This document shows positions 31,253 to 43,619 of a stretch of 64,000 bases of DNA, in pieces. The translations under genes and the position numbers were made by a program. Numbering within the stretch: position 1 is the first letter of the stretch; each line of letters begins with the position of its first letter. Source of the stretch: Puccinellia tenuiflora (taxonomy: Eukaryota; Streptophyta; Magnoliopsida; Poales; Poaceae); contig QRDG01002512.1 of assembly GCA_012064385.1 (NCBI GenBank), positions 40,214-104,213 on the forward strand, written 5' to 3'. The notes below the pieces were generated by a model that saw only the letters and a list, made by a program, of their open reading frames with translations, was not told the origin of the DNA and ran no database searches.

Positions 31253-33092
31253 TGAAAGAATAAGCTATGTCCCGGATGTCGCCTAGAGGGGGGGTGAATA
31301 GGCGATTAAAACTTTTTCTATTTAATGGCTTGATAATTGCGGAATAAAACTATGTGTTTAAATTAACAAGCCAACAACCTAATTTCTAGGCTCACCTATG
31401 TGCACCAACAACCTATGCTAAACAAGGCAAGCAACAAGGTGATAGCAAGATATGAACTTCAAGCACGAAGGTTATCACAATGTAAAGTGCATGAGTAAAA
31501 GCTCGGGTATAGAGATAACCGAGGCACGCGGAGACGAGGATGTATTCCCGAGTTCCTCCTTATTAAGGGAGTACGTCTCGTTGGAGGGGTGTGAGATCGC
31601 CACAAAAGGCCTACTCAAGATGCCACAAAGGCCTCACCCTATTCTCCGATGAACCTCACCCAAGGGATTGGTTCACCTTCCACTATCGGAATCCTTCGAG
31701 GCGGATTCTGGAGCCCTTTACAACTCTTCTTGGGGCACACACCCACAACTCAATTGGGGGCTCCCAAACTCGTGCCGAAGCTTCACAACTCGAAGACTTC
31801 GCGGCACCTCCAAACCGTCTAGGGTACACAATGCACCCAAGAGGCACAAGCTCTTGGGAACACAATGCACCAAGAGTAACAAGCTTCTCAACTTCGATCC
31901 CACGAACCTTCGTGGAGAGCACAACCCGATGCAACAAATGCAAAAGGCAAGAACACACAAAGTGGTCAAATCATTCACTCTCAAATTCCAACCAAGCAAC
32001 AAATGCTTTGGGGGAATAAGAGAGGAAGAACAAGGGGGAGAACCACAAAAGAACTCCAAGAACTAGATCCACTAGGTTCCCCTCACTTAGAGGAGATTTT
32101 GATTGGTGGAATGGTAGATCTAGATCTCCTCTCTTGAATCCCTAAGTTTGGGCAAGAATCATTGGAGGGATTTGGAGAGGGCAAGGTTTTCCAAGGACAA
32201 CAATGGAGGGAGAGAGAGTGAAATTCGTGCAGCCAAAAACCTTAGGGCAAATGGGGAAGAAGGGGGCCTTTTATAGGTCCCCTGAAAAACTAGCCGTTGG
32301 AGGCCACTCAGACCGGAGACTCTGGCCTAAGTGCACCGGAGACTCCGGCCGGGGCCGGAGATTCCGGCCTGCCTCCGGACAGCTTCCGGTCTGGCACCAG
32401 AGGCTCACCACACTTGGGTAAAACGCAGGAAAACACCTTGAGACCGGAGATTCCGGGTCCTCTGGCCGGAGACTCCGGCCGGGCCGGAGACTCCGGACCA
32501 TCTCCGGTGAACCTCCGGACTGGCAACAGGAACGCACCACAAGAAAGCCACTTACCAGCGAAAAACGAAGGACCGGAGATTCCGGGTCCTTTGGCCAGAG
32601 ACTCCGGCCAGGGCCGGAGTCTCCGGACCATCTCCGGGTAGATCCAGCAGCAAATCCAAAGGCCCATAACTTTTGCAAATGAACTCCGTTTTCGATAATC
32701 TTGGACTCGTTGGAATCATCACAACGAGAAAAAAAATATTATGCAGAGAAACATCATAGTCCAACAATATATAATACGACCAAAAGGGGAAAGATAAAAA
32801 CTCTTTTTCGCAAACCGGAAAAGAAATATCTTTTGCAAATGAAGTCCAAATGACATGAAATCAATTTTGTTGGAAAGAGGACGACAAATGCAACCTTTGT
32901 AAATGGCAAACAAGCAATGGAGATTTTGCAAAGAAATGGAAGAGATAAATCTTCCGCACTCATGAACCGGCAAAATCCCCAATACCGAAAACGCAATAGG
33001 GGACGCATATGAAAACCGTTTTCGGTGACCTTGGCCTTGTCATGACGAGCACGACAGGCACCAAGACCACACCACGATAAGATACAAATAAG
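31253..33092 (-). repeat. 5' LTR of C1, proximal part
   Basis: The minus-strand LTR ends at 31253 (TTCTTTCA on the minus strand). This 1840-bp part includes the leader, a TATA-like TATAAAA (plus-strand TTTTATA at 32269-32275) and the GC cassette. D1 interrupts it at 33093 with the duplication ATAAG. Confidence 0.9.
32304..32645 (-). promoter_or_regulatory. GC-rich U3 cassette of C1, CCGG-N5-CCGG type (AGACT/AGATT core)
   Basis: Seven perfect CCGG-N5-CCGG units are visible, at 32336, 32355, 32444, 32466, 32484, 32573 and 32614. The five-base cores are AGACT, AGATT or AGTCT. They occupy the same place relative to the TATA box as the GGCCGGCC cassette in C2, but the sequence is different. Confidence 0.75.
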
Positions 33093-34070
33093 TGTTGGGA
33101 ATATGCCCTAGAGGCAATAATAAAATGGGTTATTAAGCATATTCAAGTTTATGATAATAGTTTATTATCCATGCTATAATTGTATTAAATGGAAACATAA
33201 CACATGTGTGGAATATAAACACCAGGAGTCCCTAGTGAGCCTCTACAGGACTAGTTCGTTGATCAAGAGATAGTTAGAGTTTCCTAACTATGGACTTGTT
33301 ATAGTCACTTGATAATGGAGTCATATCATTAGGAGTAATGGTGTGATGGACATGACCCAAATAAGAGTTGCAATTAATCGTGTCACAAAAGTTTTGTTGT
33401 CAACACTTTTAATATGCCAAATATAGTTTCCTTAGACCATGAGATTATATCACTCCCTTTCACCGGAGGAATGCTTTGTGGACATCAAACGTCATTTCGT
33501 AACTGGGTGATTATAAAGGTGGCTTTCAGGTATCTCCGATGGTGGGTTGTTGGGTGATATGAATCGAGAGTGGGATTTGTCCCTCCATGTGATGGAGAAG
33601 ATATCTCCAGGCCTTCTCGGTAATATAGCATCAAAAGTCTGCAGACATGTGATTAGGTTGTAATCACGAGGATCCTATATTATGGACGAGTAAAGAGAAC
33701 TTGCCGGTAACGAGATTAAACTAGACATGGGGATGTCAACGATTATATCTCGGGCAAGTAAAATATCGTGAGACAAAGGGAATCGTATATGGGATTAATT
33801 GAATCTCCGGCATCGTGGTTCAATCGAGAAAAGGTTTTCGTTGAGTGTATAGGAATTAATATGGGCATCCCGGTCCCGCTATTAATTATTGATATGATCA
33901 TGTCTATGCATTCTCGAACCCGTAGGGTCACACACTTAACGTTCTGATGAAATTAGGTTTTGCGATGAATTAAATGATGAAACGAACGAATGGTGATTTG
34001 GAGTCTCGGATGGGATCCCGAACGTCACGAGAGGTTTCGAAAAAGTTCCGGAAATTATTTGCAGGGTACC

Positions 34071-34105
34071 GGAAGGTTCCGGAATGTTCTAGAAGGTTCT
34101 AGAAG
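34071..34105 (+). promoter_or_regulatory. Seven-unit heat-shock-element array in D1 5' LTR
   Basis: Seven consecutive pentamers alternate nGAAn and nTTCn without a gap: GGAAG, GTTCC, GGAAT, GTTCT, AGAAG, GTTCT, AGAAG. This is the consensus binding site of heat shock factors, which need three or more units. It lies about 250 bp upstream of the TATA box. The 3' LTR has the same array at 40634-40668. Confidence 0.75.
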
Positions 34106-34357
34106 TGGGACCACATATTGTATGGGGCCCACATGGACCAAAGGGGTGCAGCCACCACATGGTGTGCCGCACCACCCAATGGCCCACATGGGCAATGCGG
34201 CTAGGAAAGGGGGGAACCCACTCCTAGTTGGACTAGGAGTTGGGCCCTCCACCCTTTAGGAAAGGGGCCCAAGGAGGAGTCCTAGTTGGACTCCAACTTG
34301 GGGGGCAAGGCAAGAGGGGGCCGGCCGGCCCCTGCCTTAAACCCTAGCCCGGCCACC

Positions 34358-34365
34358 TATAAAAA
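34358..34365 (+). promoter_or_regulatory. TATA box of D1 5' LTR
   Basis: TATAAAAA is followed by a G-rich tract and is present at the same place in the 3' LTR (45671-45678). Confidence 0.75.
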
Positions 34366-34944
34366 GGGGGGAGGGGAGGGGTGCGGCACACCCAAGGGAG
34401 CCACCCCAGCCGCACCACCTCCTCCACCCTAAACCCTAGCCGCGCCACCCCTCCCCGAAGGGCTGCCGCCGCCTCTCCTCCATCTAGAGCTGCCGCACCA
34501 CCCCTCCCCGAAGGGCTGCTGCGCCACCTCCTCCTCTCCCTCTCCTCTTGCTTGGCTTGGCGAAGCCCTGCTCGTGGAGATCGTCATCATCACCGGCACT
34601 ACCGTCGTGCTGCTGAGATCATCAAGGCCACATCCTCTCGCTTGCGGGATCAAGGAGTTGACGTCTTCATCGAGCCGTACGTGTGGACACCGCGGAGGTG
34701 CTGCCCGTTGCTGCACTTCACCGGATTGGATCTCGAGGATAATACATCTCCTCGCGACTAGACGAGTCTAGTTGCGGGGATCGACTAGCCAACCCCTGCA
34801 CCGACAAAACGCGTTTGTTGATCTTCAAGGGTAAGAGATTGGATCTCATCTTCATTATCATCATCTAGTAGATCTAGATCCTTGGGGTTTATTCCGCTTG
34901 CCGCGTAGGAAACATTTTTGTTTTCCTTGCTGCGACCCCTTCAG

Positions 34945-34956
34945 TGGTATCAGAGC
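34945..34956 (+). other. Primer binding site of D1 (initiator tRNA-Met)
   Basis: TGGTATCAGAGC begins one base after the LTR. Confidence 0.92.
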
Positions 34957-36210
34957 CTAGATCTATTCGTAGATGTTGGTGCGATTAGAACACAAGGAGT
35001 TGTGGGCATTGATATTTTATGTTGCTAACTTCTCGCGTGCACTTTGCATCTTTGCGGTATTGTGAGATTGAAGCGGCCCGGACCAACCTTACTCGTCCAC
35101 GCACGAGAGACCGGTTCGACGACTGACATGCAACTTGTTTTGCATAAGTGGCTGGCGGGTGTCTGTTTCTCTTGCTTTAGTGAGGATGCAATTTTCAATG
35201 GAATGCCTTTCAAAAGGATGAGTAAATAAGAAACTATTATATCACCGTTGTGGTTTTGTGTAGATTAGAACGGTTCTATCTCGTTGACCCAAGCCATGTA
35301 AAATTTGCATAAACAAAGTAGAGGACGTCTAACTTGTTTTTGCAGAGGGGGTCATGTGATGTGATATGGCCAATATGTGATTTGTGATAATGTATGCAAT
35401 GATCATGTTTGTAATATTTCGCGACTTGCATGTCGACGAGTACGGCAACCGGCAGGAGCCATATGGTTGTCTTATATTTTATGTGACCTGCGAGTCATTG
35501 AATCACCATGTAATTGCTTTACTTTATTGCTAAGAGTAGCATTAGTTGTAGTTGCAATAGTTGGTGGTCAACCATGGTGATGGCGCCAAGATGATGGAGA
35601 TCATGCCGGAGATGGAGATCATGCCGGTGCTTTAGAGATGGAGATCAAAAGCATAAGAAGAAAGGCCATATCATATCACAATTATGAATTGCATGTGATG
35701 TTAATCCCTTTTTATGCACCTTATTGTTATGCTTAGATGTGATCGCGACGGTAGCATGATAAGGTGATCTCTCACGTCAATATCAAGATAATTAAGTGTT
35801 CTCCCCTAGTATGCACCGTTGCGAAAGTTCGTCGTTTTGAAGCATCACGTGATGATCGGGTGTGATAGATTCAACGTTCACATACAACGGGTGTAAGCCA
35901 GTTTACACATGCGAAAATACTACGGTTGTCTTGACGAGCCTAGCATGTACAGACATGGCCTCGGGAACACGGAACCGAAAGGTTAAACACGAGTCATATG
36001 AATGATATGATCAACACTGAGTTGTTCACCATTGAAGCTACATCATCTCACGTGATGATCAGTTGTGGTGTAGTGGATTTGGATCGTGTGTCACTAAACA
36101 ACCAGAGAGATGTTGAGTTTAGTGGGAGTTCATATATTAATTTGATTAGTTGAACTAAAATTGTCATAAACAAGTGTCCTAAAGATGTCTTTGCAAAATC
36201 CTTGTAGATC
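34957..36210 (+). other. Untranslated leader of D1
   Basis: About 1.25 kb separate the primer site from the gag ATG, as is usual for the BARE/Angela group. No conserved coding frame is seen. The matching region of D2 (60661-61892, minus) is similar, which suggests packaging or translation signals. Confidence 0.65.
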
Positions 36211-36840
36211 ATGGCCGACTACAGTAGTATGTTTCTTGCTGAGGAGCTGCGTCTCGATGGGTCAAACTTTGCTGAGTGGTACATGCGTCTGAGAGAAGTC
36301 CTACACACCAATGGCGAGCTCTACGTGATAGATGAACCTTTAGAAAAACGCCCCGATGTTACTGCTGACTATGAAGGGTACATGGAGTGGTACGATCAAA
36401 AGACCACCTACTTGAAAGTCGAGTGGCTGATGTGCACCTTCATGGATTCTAACCTTGGTAGACAATTTGGAAACTTGAGCGCAATGGAGATTGTCGATGA
36501 GCTGAAAAGAAGGTTCATAGCACAAGTTAGAGTTGCAAGGTTTGAATGCTTGGATGAATTTCTTTCAACTAAGATGGAAGAAAACACTTGCTTGGAACAA
36601 CACCTGAGGAAGATGCACCGGCTGTATTTTACTTTGGTGGATGTTTGGAACCATGAGATAACTGACGAGATGGCAATAGATGGGGTCCTGTGCTCGCTTC
36701 CCCCTAGCTATAAGAATTATGTCAGGGACTATGTCATGGGAAGGGATTTGATCACTTTCTGTGAGTTTATTTCCCGGCTGCATCATGTTAAAGTGGAACC
36801 CATAGCAGGAGAAGTAGTCAATGCAGAAGGTATATTTTGA
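36211..36840 (+). CDS. Truncated Copia Gag of D1
   Basis: The frame encodes 209 residues from ATG 36211 (MADYSSMFLAEELRLDGSNF) and is open to TGA 36838-36840. The N-terminal LDGSNFAEWYMRLREVL and the following helices match the UBN2/DUF4219-type Copia gag domain, including TAMEI/SAMEI-like and CLEQHLRKMHRL stretches. The C-terminal part with the zinc knuckle, and everything after it (protease, integrase, RT-RNase H), is absent. It is the best preserved complete open frame among the Copia-like elements here. A possible 95-nt intron begins near its 3' end. Confidence 0.82.
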   Translation: MADYSSMFLAEELRLDGSNFAEWYMRLREVLHTNGELYVIDEPLEKRPDVTADYEGYMEWYDQKTTYLKVEWLMCTFMDSNLGRQFGNLSAMEIVDELKRRFIAQVRVARFECLDEFLSTKMEENTCLEQHLRKMHRLYFTLVDVWNHEITDEMAIDGVLCSLPPSYKNYVRDYVMGRDLITFCEFISRLHHVKVEPIAGEVVNAEGIF

Positions 36841-36924
36841 TATACTAGTTATAAATGTTTAAATGTCCCATTTACACTTGTGGTGAGCTAAGTATTTGAT
36901 ACTTGTGCTGTTTTGTGAAAACAG
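36830..36924 (+). other. Possible intron at the gag 3' end of D1
   Basis: GTATAT follows GAAG at 36830 and an ACAG acceptor ends at 36924, giving 95 nt of AT-rich sequence. D2 has the same borders on the minus strand (60054-59958, 97 nt). BARE elements are reported to make a spliced gag RNA, so a conserved intron is plausible. In D1 splicing would reach a stop within a few codons. Confidence 0.35.
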
Positions 36925-39642
36925 GGCCCGCTGTTTGAGAAGTGCATGGAGGGACTGAGTGGATTTCGCGGGAAGAAGGCAATCAAGGAGTTGATGCTGG
37001 CGATGTTCTACTTCTACATTTATCGTTTTAAATTAGAGGATTTGAATGAGTTTTGTAATCGAATTAAGTGTGATCTTATATTAGTGTGTCTCGGTTTGTG
37101 AGACGGTCATTCATGTTAAAGACAAGTGGTTGTTCTGTTTTCATGAGTAATCCTTTTTGGAGATCACGTTTCGATTATGAGATTATTGTCCTTTGTTAGA
37201 TTTAAACGATAATTAGTTAAACACTTATAAAATGAAACATGCTAAAAATGTCCAATGCTTGATAATGATTTTAGTTTTTAATTGTGCTATAGTGTTGAGG
37301 GGCATTGGATGCGCATCATCAAGTAGTATGATTAAAAATGCCATTTTTTGAAAAATGCCATGAAAAGCTGAAAATAAACACAAGTGTTGGTTGTATTTTT
37401 CAGTGAATAAGAGACATCATTATTTTATGTTCTTCATCGTGAATGAGTAAATAGGAGTATTTATTCATGTCATGATGAAGCCATGGAAGTAAAGGATATT
37501 AAGTTAACAAGATAATTGAGTCTTTTCGATTTGATCAAAAGAGACAAAAATATTTGAGTTATTGTTTAGTATGAAGACTTGTGACAAGTGTTATCACAAA
37601 TTGCAATATTTAGAGTTTATTCAAAAGTGTTTTGATGCACGCTAAAGTATTGTAGTCACATTATATTTTGATATTATGTGGTCATAGAAATGGGTTTTAG
37701 AGATAAGGGTTTATTTGTATCATTTAGATTTATTTTGATAACACTCTGTTTTAAATAAAGAATCTATTTAATGATTTGCGTTTCGCATATGAGTTATGTG
37801 AAATAGTGGTTTCAATGATTATGAGATAATTAAAAGCCAAACCAAATGGAATTTTTTTGTAGTATGTTCATATGAGATTATGAATAGAGATTCCACAATG
37901 TGAGACTAAAAGGGACAAACCAATGTGTTTGGTTGTGTTATGTATTTTAGTGGTTTTATCGTGAAATGGTTTCATGGATAAAAGAATTGTTGGAATAAAT
38001 TTAGAAAGCTTAAACCTTGCATGTTTATGTATCAAGTGGCACATATGTAAAGTGCTGTGTTGGTTAAAACTTGACACATAAATGAATTTTAATGATGGTG
38101 ATCATTGAATTTTGGTTTAGCTTGTCTAAAGAGCAGTGGGATTCAAGAATATGAAATTTTGTCAAAGGTTGCAAATAATATTCATGATTTACTTGTCATG
38201 TTTGAGAAACAAGACATACCTACAAAACTACAAAAGGAGAAATAGAAACTTTAAATACGAAAGTGACTTAGAGTCATCCTATGTTAAGTTTAAATCACAA
38301 AGTAATTGTTACTTGATTTTGTGAAAAGAATGTTTCACATATTTATTTTGCAAAGAGTTTGTGTAGAATAAATAAAACTTAAAGCTGGCATTTCGTATAT
38401 GAGTTCTCGAATCTTAAGAGTTAAGAAATTTTGGAGGAGTCCAAAGTATCGAGAAAGTGCATAAGAAACTGAGTGGGATCTAATTAACATATGTGGAGAC
38501 ATATATTAAGTTAGAGCAGAAACTAATTTCCATAATCAAAATATGTGGTGACATATGTTTGAATGGGAACTAGTTAATCATGGTCAAATATAAAGATAAC
38601 ATATTTCTGAGTGGGAGCCAAAGTGGCTTCACAATTTAATATGTGTATGGTGTATATTTGAGTGGGAGTTTACAACATCGTGTTTGAATGAAATGGAGAT
38701 TTCGTGAAATGTTGTAAACATTGTCATGGACCAATGCATAACTTGTGAAGTTAGTTTGAACGTCAAATATCCATGAAGATGGATGTATCTATGGTGGATA
38801 GATATGTTTGATAAACATTAAAGTCACATGTTTAATCTAAACAAGTTTTGAAGGAGTTCAAAATAAAACAAGAGAAGAATGGTTCATCTCCTTGTAACAT
38901 ATAGGTGAAACATTGAGTTGAGAACTCAGTACAAAATTGATGGTTGGAGGATATGTTAGAATTCACTATGAATTGTTCATAGGTCTAAACATATTGGAAT
39001 CATGTGTTTGTATTTGATGATATGTGACCCAAGTTCTTAATTGTAAGAACATGTTAAATGAGGAGTCATTTTTCATGGAATTGAGATGAATTTAGAATAT
39101 GGTAGACTTGATTGAAGTCATAAAGCCAAACTAAATTGGAGATCTCTTAATATCGGAGTAGCACAGCGAAAGCATGATCGGAAATATCGAAGTGACAAGT
39201 TTCACTGTCGATTTGTTGAGTCTACAACATATAGGAGTATATGATTAATTCAAGGATTAAAATAAGATATAATATTTTGGTTTGAGAAAGTTGTTTCAAG
39301 ATCGAGTGAGTTCCGGATGCATATGTTATGAGAAAGTCCATTTGACTGATCATACATCATATAGCATAAAGGGATACGAATATCTCACTCTATAACCAAA
39401 CATATTATATGCATTATATGATAATGAGTTTTATCATGGGATGATAGGAAGTTTATCATGTGATGATAAAGTAATGTCAATTAGGTGACAGTTACAATTT
39501 TGCAAAGGACATAGAGAGCTGTAAAGTACAGAGCATGGACAGGACCTCTTCCACAAGCAAACATGATCAGCACTAAGACTTCATGAGTGTGACTCCGTGG
39601 GTGTTAGATCGGGAAAATGTAAACTAGATTATTGACTCTAGT
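36925..39642 (+). other. Non-coding internal region of D1
   Basis: This is 2.7 kb of AT-rich DNA with no pol motif in any frame. It contains several purine words like the true polypurine tract: GAGTGGGATC at 38471, GAATGGGAAC at 38561, GAGTGGGAGCC at 38609 and GAGTGGGAGTT at 38660. The same series is found in D2. Confidence 0.7.
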
Positions 39643-39655
39643 GCAAGTGGGAGAC
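39643..39655 (+). other. Polypurine tract of D1
   Basis: GCAAGTGGGAGAC abuts the 3' LTR. Confidence 0.85.
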
Positions 39656-40633
39656 TGTTGGGAATATGCCCTAGAGGCAATAATAAAATGGTTTATTAAG
39701 CATATTCATGTTTATGATAATAGTTTATTATCCATGCTATAATTGTATTAAATGGAAACATAATACATGTGTGGAATATAAACACCAGGAGTCCCTAGTG
39801 AGCCTCTACAGGACTAGTTTGTTGATCAAGAGATAGTTAGAGTTTCCTAACTATGGACTTGTTATAGTCACTTGATAACGGAGTCATATCATTAGGAGTA
39901 ATGGTGTGATGGACATGACCCAAATAAGAGTTGCAATTAATCGTGTCACAAAAGTTTTGTTGTCAACACTTTTAATATGCCAAATATAGTTTCCTTAGAC
40001 CATGAGATTATATCACTCCCGTTCACCGGAGGAATGCTTTGTGGACATCAAACGTCACTTCGTAACTGGGTGATTATAAAGGTGGCTTTCAGGTATCTCT
40101 GATGGTGGGTTGTTGGGTGATATGAATCGAGAGTGGGATTTGTCCCTCCATGTGACGGAGAAGATATCTCCAGGCCTTCTCGGTAATATACCATCAAAAG
40201 TCTGCAGACATGTGATTAGGTTGTAATCACGAGGATCCTATATTATGGACGAGTAAAGAGAACTTGCCGGTAACGAGATTAAACTAGACATGGGGATGTC
40301 AACGATTATATCTCGGGCAAGTAAAATATCGTGAGACAAAGGGAATCGTATATGAGATTAATTGAATCTCCGGCATCGTGGTTCAATCGAGAAAAGGTTT
40401 TCGTTGAGTGTATAGGAATTAATATGGGCATCCCGGTCCCGCTATTAATTATTGATATGATCATGTCTACGCATTCTCGAACCCGTAGGGTCACACACTT
40501 AACGTTCTGATGAAATTAGGTTTTGTGATGAATTAGATGATGAAATGAACGAATGGTGATTCGGAGTCTCGGATGGGATCCCGGACGTCACGAGAGGTTT
40601 CGGAAAAGTTCCGGAAAATATTTGCAGGGTACC

Positions 40634-40668
40634 GGAAGGTTCCGGAATGTTCTAGAAGGTTCTAGAAG
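40634..40668 (+). promoter_or_regulatory. Seven-unit heat-shock-element array in D1 3' LTR
   Basis: The array is identical to the one in the 5' LTR. A nearby GTTCC-GGAAA pair upstream could extend the binding region. Confidence 0.75.
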
Positions 40669-42294
40669 TGGGACCACATATTGTATGGGGCCCACATGGA
40701 CCAAAGGGGTGCAGCCACCATGTGGCACCCCCCTCTGACACATATCGCCAGAGAGGCGGTCGCCCCGTGCGCCAGCCCAGGATATCCGGCCGCACGTTAC
40801 GACAATGCAACATAGCAGAAATATCATTACACAATGGCCCAAAGGGCTACAAATGGTTTTACATGGCCATAAAGGCTTGAAAAATTATCAAGGCCAAGTA
40901 TGGCACTGGACAGAGTTTAACTGGCAGCGGAAGACAATGATACGGCAACGGCTTAGTGCGGCTCCATTCCACAGGCATCTGGCTGGGCTACTGATCCTAG
41001 CACGCTCTTGCTCGATCTCCTTGCTAAGGTAGTAGATGTATCCTCTCAATGTCTGGCCACATGAAAAGCCAGTTTGAGTACGGTGACGTACTCGCAAGAA
41101 AACAACCACAAGACATGAACAGTCAAGAAGTCAGGCAACAAGCAGCTAGTGACAGAAAATAATCTAAACATGGCAAGTGTCTACTTACGACAGTCCAAGT
41201 GGGTAGCGACATGGCAGCACAACAAATCATGGCATAAGCAAATAATAGGGGTAACACCAGTACAGAGTCCAAGCCAGGTGGGGTTGGATCGTATACCGGT
41301 GATCACACAAGAGAACTTACCTGTGACGAATAACGGGAGTGCCCATTGGTACCAAATATTAAACATCACCTGTCATCACCACTAGGCCCAACGGCCTTAC
41401 CACATATGTCAAACTGCTAGGCCCACTGGCCTCATATCTCTGCTCGGGGCATACACGGCTGACGTTGGCTCGGGCCTAACTCTAGGCTCCCAACGATCAC
41501 ACCGTCACCCCCAAACGCGGGTAACCATCCACGACTCAAGTAACATTCCCTGCATCAGCCTATTGTAATCAGGTTGTTCATCTTTCTTTCAAACCAAACT
41601 TAAGTTTAACCTCCGGACTCGACAAAGGACAATAGTGTGACCAACACTGAACTGTTCCATAACCTAGGAACAAGGCTAGCTGCTAGTTGACACACTCTCG
41701 AGAGGTTGCAGTTACCACCCATCTAAGTGCACCTTACTTAGCTAGGGCAAGATACACTTACACAACCGTTCACGCTACCAAGACATTCCATGTATAGCTA
41801 CCGACTTACCACTCGGGCTAAGTCTTATGACGAAGTGAATCCGGCACGTCCCCAACTCATGAGCGACGCCTAGCTCCGGAACCTTCACAAGACTAGCCCC
41901 GACCACAACTATGCAGTATCCGACTAGACTTGCCAAGTGGGTAGCATCAAAGGAGGCCTGATAGGTTACATAGGCTACGGCCTTCCCATTTGGGCGACAG
42001 TGGTAGTGCGTTCAAGGTTCAGATTGGTGGCACTATGGACTGACCCTATCGAAGTTTGGAGGGATGGTTCATTTATTCCAGTTTCATTTGACAACAAGTC
42101 CAACAACAGAAGATTAGTCCAACAAAATAAAGGATTAGCCCATGCAAAACCATAATATCATATCCACATGAAACAGATTTGTCCAATACAAAACCATAAT
42201 GTTATCTCAACATGAAGCAGAAGCAAAATGCACACAATAGTTCAAGCAATAAGCAATAATAATCATGTAATAATTCAGCAAAGATGAATAAATT

Positions 42295-42584
42295 CAACCG
42301 GGCGATGGCGGAGATGCCTCCGGCCAGTAACAGCCACAGGTTGAGTAAAGAAAATAAAATAGCACAGTCAACCGGGCGAGGGCGGAGATGTCTCCGGCCA
42401 GTAGCAGCCACAGGTCGAGTAAGAGAATAAAATAAAATAACAAAATCAACCGGGCGAGGACGGAGATGTCTCCGGCCAGTTGCAGCCACGGGTCGAGTAA
42501 AGAAAATAAAATAACACAATTGGTTAGCGTCAACCGGGCGAGGACGGAGATACTTCCGACCAGTGACAGCCACGGGTCGACTAC
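42295..42584. repeat. Tandem array in E, four units of about 74-84 bp
   Basis: Units start at 42295, 42369, 42447 and 42531, each beginning CAACCGGGCGA and containing CGGAGAT, CTCCGGCCAGT (CTTCCGACCAGT in the last unit) and GCAGCCAC/ACAGCCAC words. The first three continue into an AATAAAAT-rich spacer; the last is shorter. Confidence 0.85.
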
Positions 42585-42726
42585 AAAAGTTAGTGGAGGC
42601 GTCCACGCGATCCCCTTCCTCCATTCCATTGACTGCGGCGGCTTCCCCAGTCCATCGTCGCCGGAATGGGGAGTGGTGCATGGTACCGTCCAACGCACGC
42701 CACCACTCTGCAGAAAAGTAGCCGCT

Positions 42727-42946
42727 TCAATCCACTTGGGTAGGACCCAACGTGTATTTAGACGGGGTACCGGAACTCAACCCACACTTGATGGGTTTAT
42801 CGTATTGCAGGAAAGTAAAGGTACATGAAATAATAATACTGAAAGTAGGCGAGATTCAATCCACGTGGGCGGTGCCCAACATGTATTTAGTCGCCGGCCG
42901 GAACTCAACCCACACTTGATGGGTTTATCGTATTACAGGAATGAAA
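42727..42946. repeat. Two-copy repeat in E, about 85-bp units
   Basis: Two units (about 42729-42813 and 42858-42942) share AATCCAC, CCCAAC.TGTATTTAG, CCGGAACTCAACCCACAC and TTGATGGGTTTATCGTATT. Confidence 0.75.
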
Positions 42947-43072
42947 ACAAAGCCACGATATCTCGTGACGCACAGTTGGCAGGGTGTAAACAAAGCCACG
43001 ATATCTCGTGACGCACAGTTGACGAATGTAAACAAAGCCACGATATCTCGTGACGCACAGTTGACAGATGAC
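42945..43072. repeat. Tandem array in E, three units of 42-43 bp
   Basis: Units start at 42945, 42988 and 43030. Each reads AAACAAAGCCACGATATCTC, then GTGACGCACAGTTG and a variable end. Confidence 0.88.
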
Positions 43073-43619
43073 AATAAGCAATAAAATGCACCGATATGAC
43101 AGGGTAATATGCAAACAAACAAACACCGCTTGAGTGTTCATAGCAAGTGGTTAGCTTGCCTTCGACGATCGTCGCCATTTGGCTTGGAGGGTCACGGACG
43201 TCACGATTTGGGGTATCGGTTTGCCGGTACCGCGGGACACCTATGCAAGCATACAAATGTGCTGAGCATACAAACATCTTATAAAAATATAAAACCTATG
43301 CCTCTGGATAGAGCTCTTAAAACTAAGAATTTACAATTTTGAATCACCTCAAACGGAGCTACGGTTCAAAAGATATGGCTCGGCGAAGTTTAACTATCTG
43401 CTGCCCACTCTGGAAAAAAAAAACAGAACGGGCTGATTTCAGAATCGGGCCGGGCTGGTCGCGTACGTCCGGGAAATACGTCTTCGGCAAGGGAAAGCGT
43501 AACAGGCCGGAAGACGCGTCCACTCAACCTGACCGTGGGGCCAGGCCGAGCTGGGGCCCGCCTGTCGGTGCCTCAAGGCGCCACGCTGGCCGCCACGCTG
43601 GCGGCCTTCCTCCCCAGCG

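Larger units (their letters stand above)
33093..34943 (+). repeat. 5' LTR of D1
   Basis: The LTR is 1851 bp with ends TGTTGGG...CCCCTTCA. It contains a heat-shock-element array (34071-34105), a TATAAAAA box (34358-34365) and a C-rich leader with CCGAAGGGCTGC repeats. Confidence 0.94.

Noticed and set aside
32271..32678. Pro/Gly/Ser-rich frames on both strands, similar to those at 28367-28958
   Set aside because: These are translations of GC-rich LTR cassettes; open on both strands and without family similarity.
42945..43072. CRISPR-like repeat series
   Set aside because: The three units are directly tandem with almost no unique spacers, inside a plant LTR.
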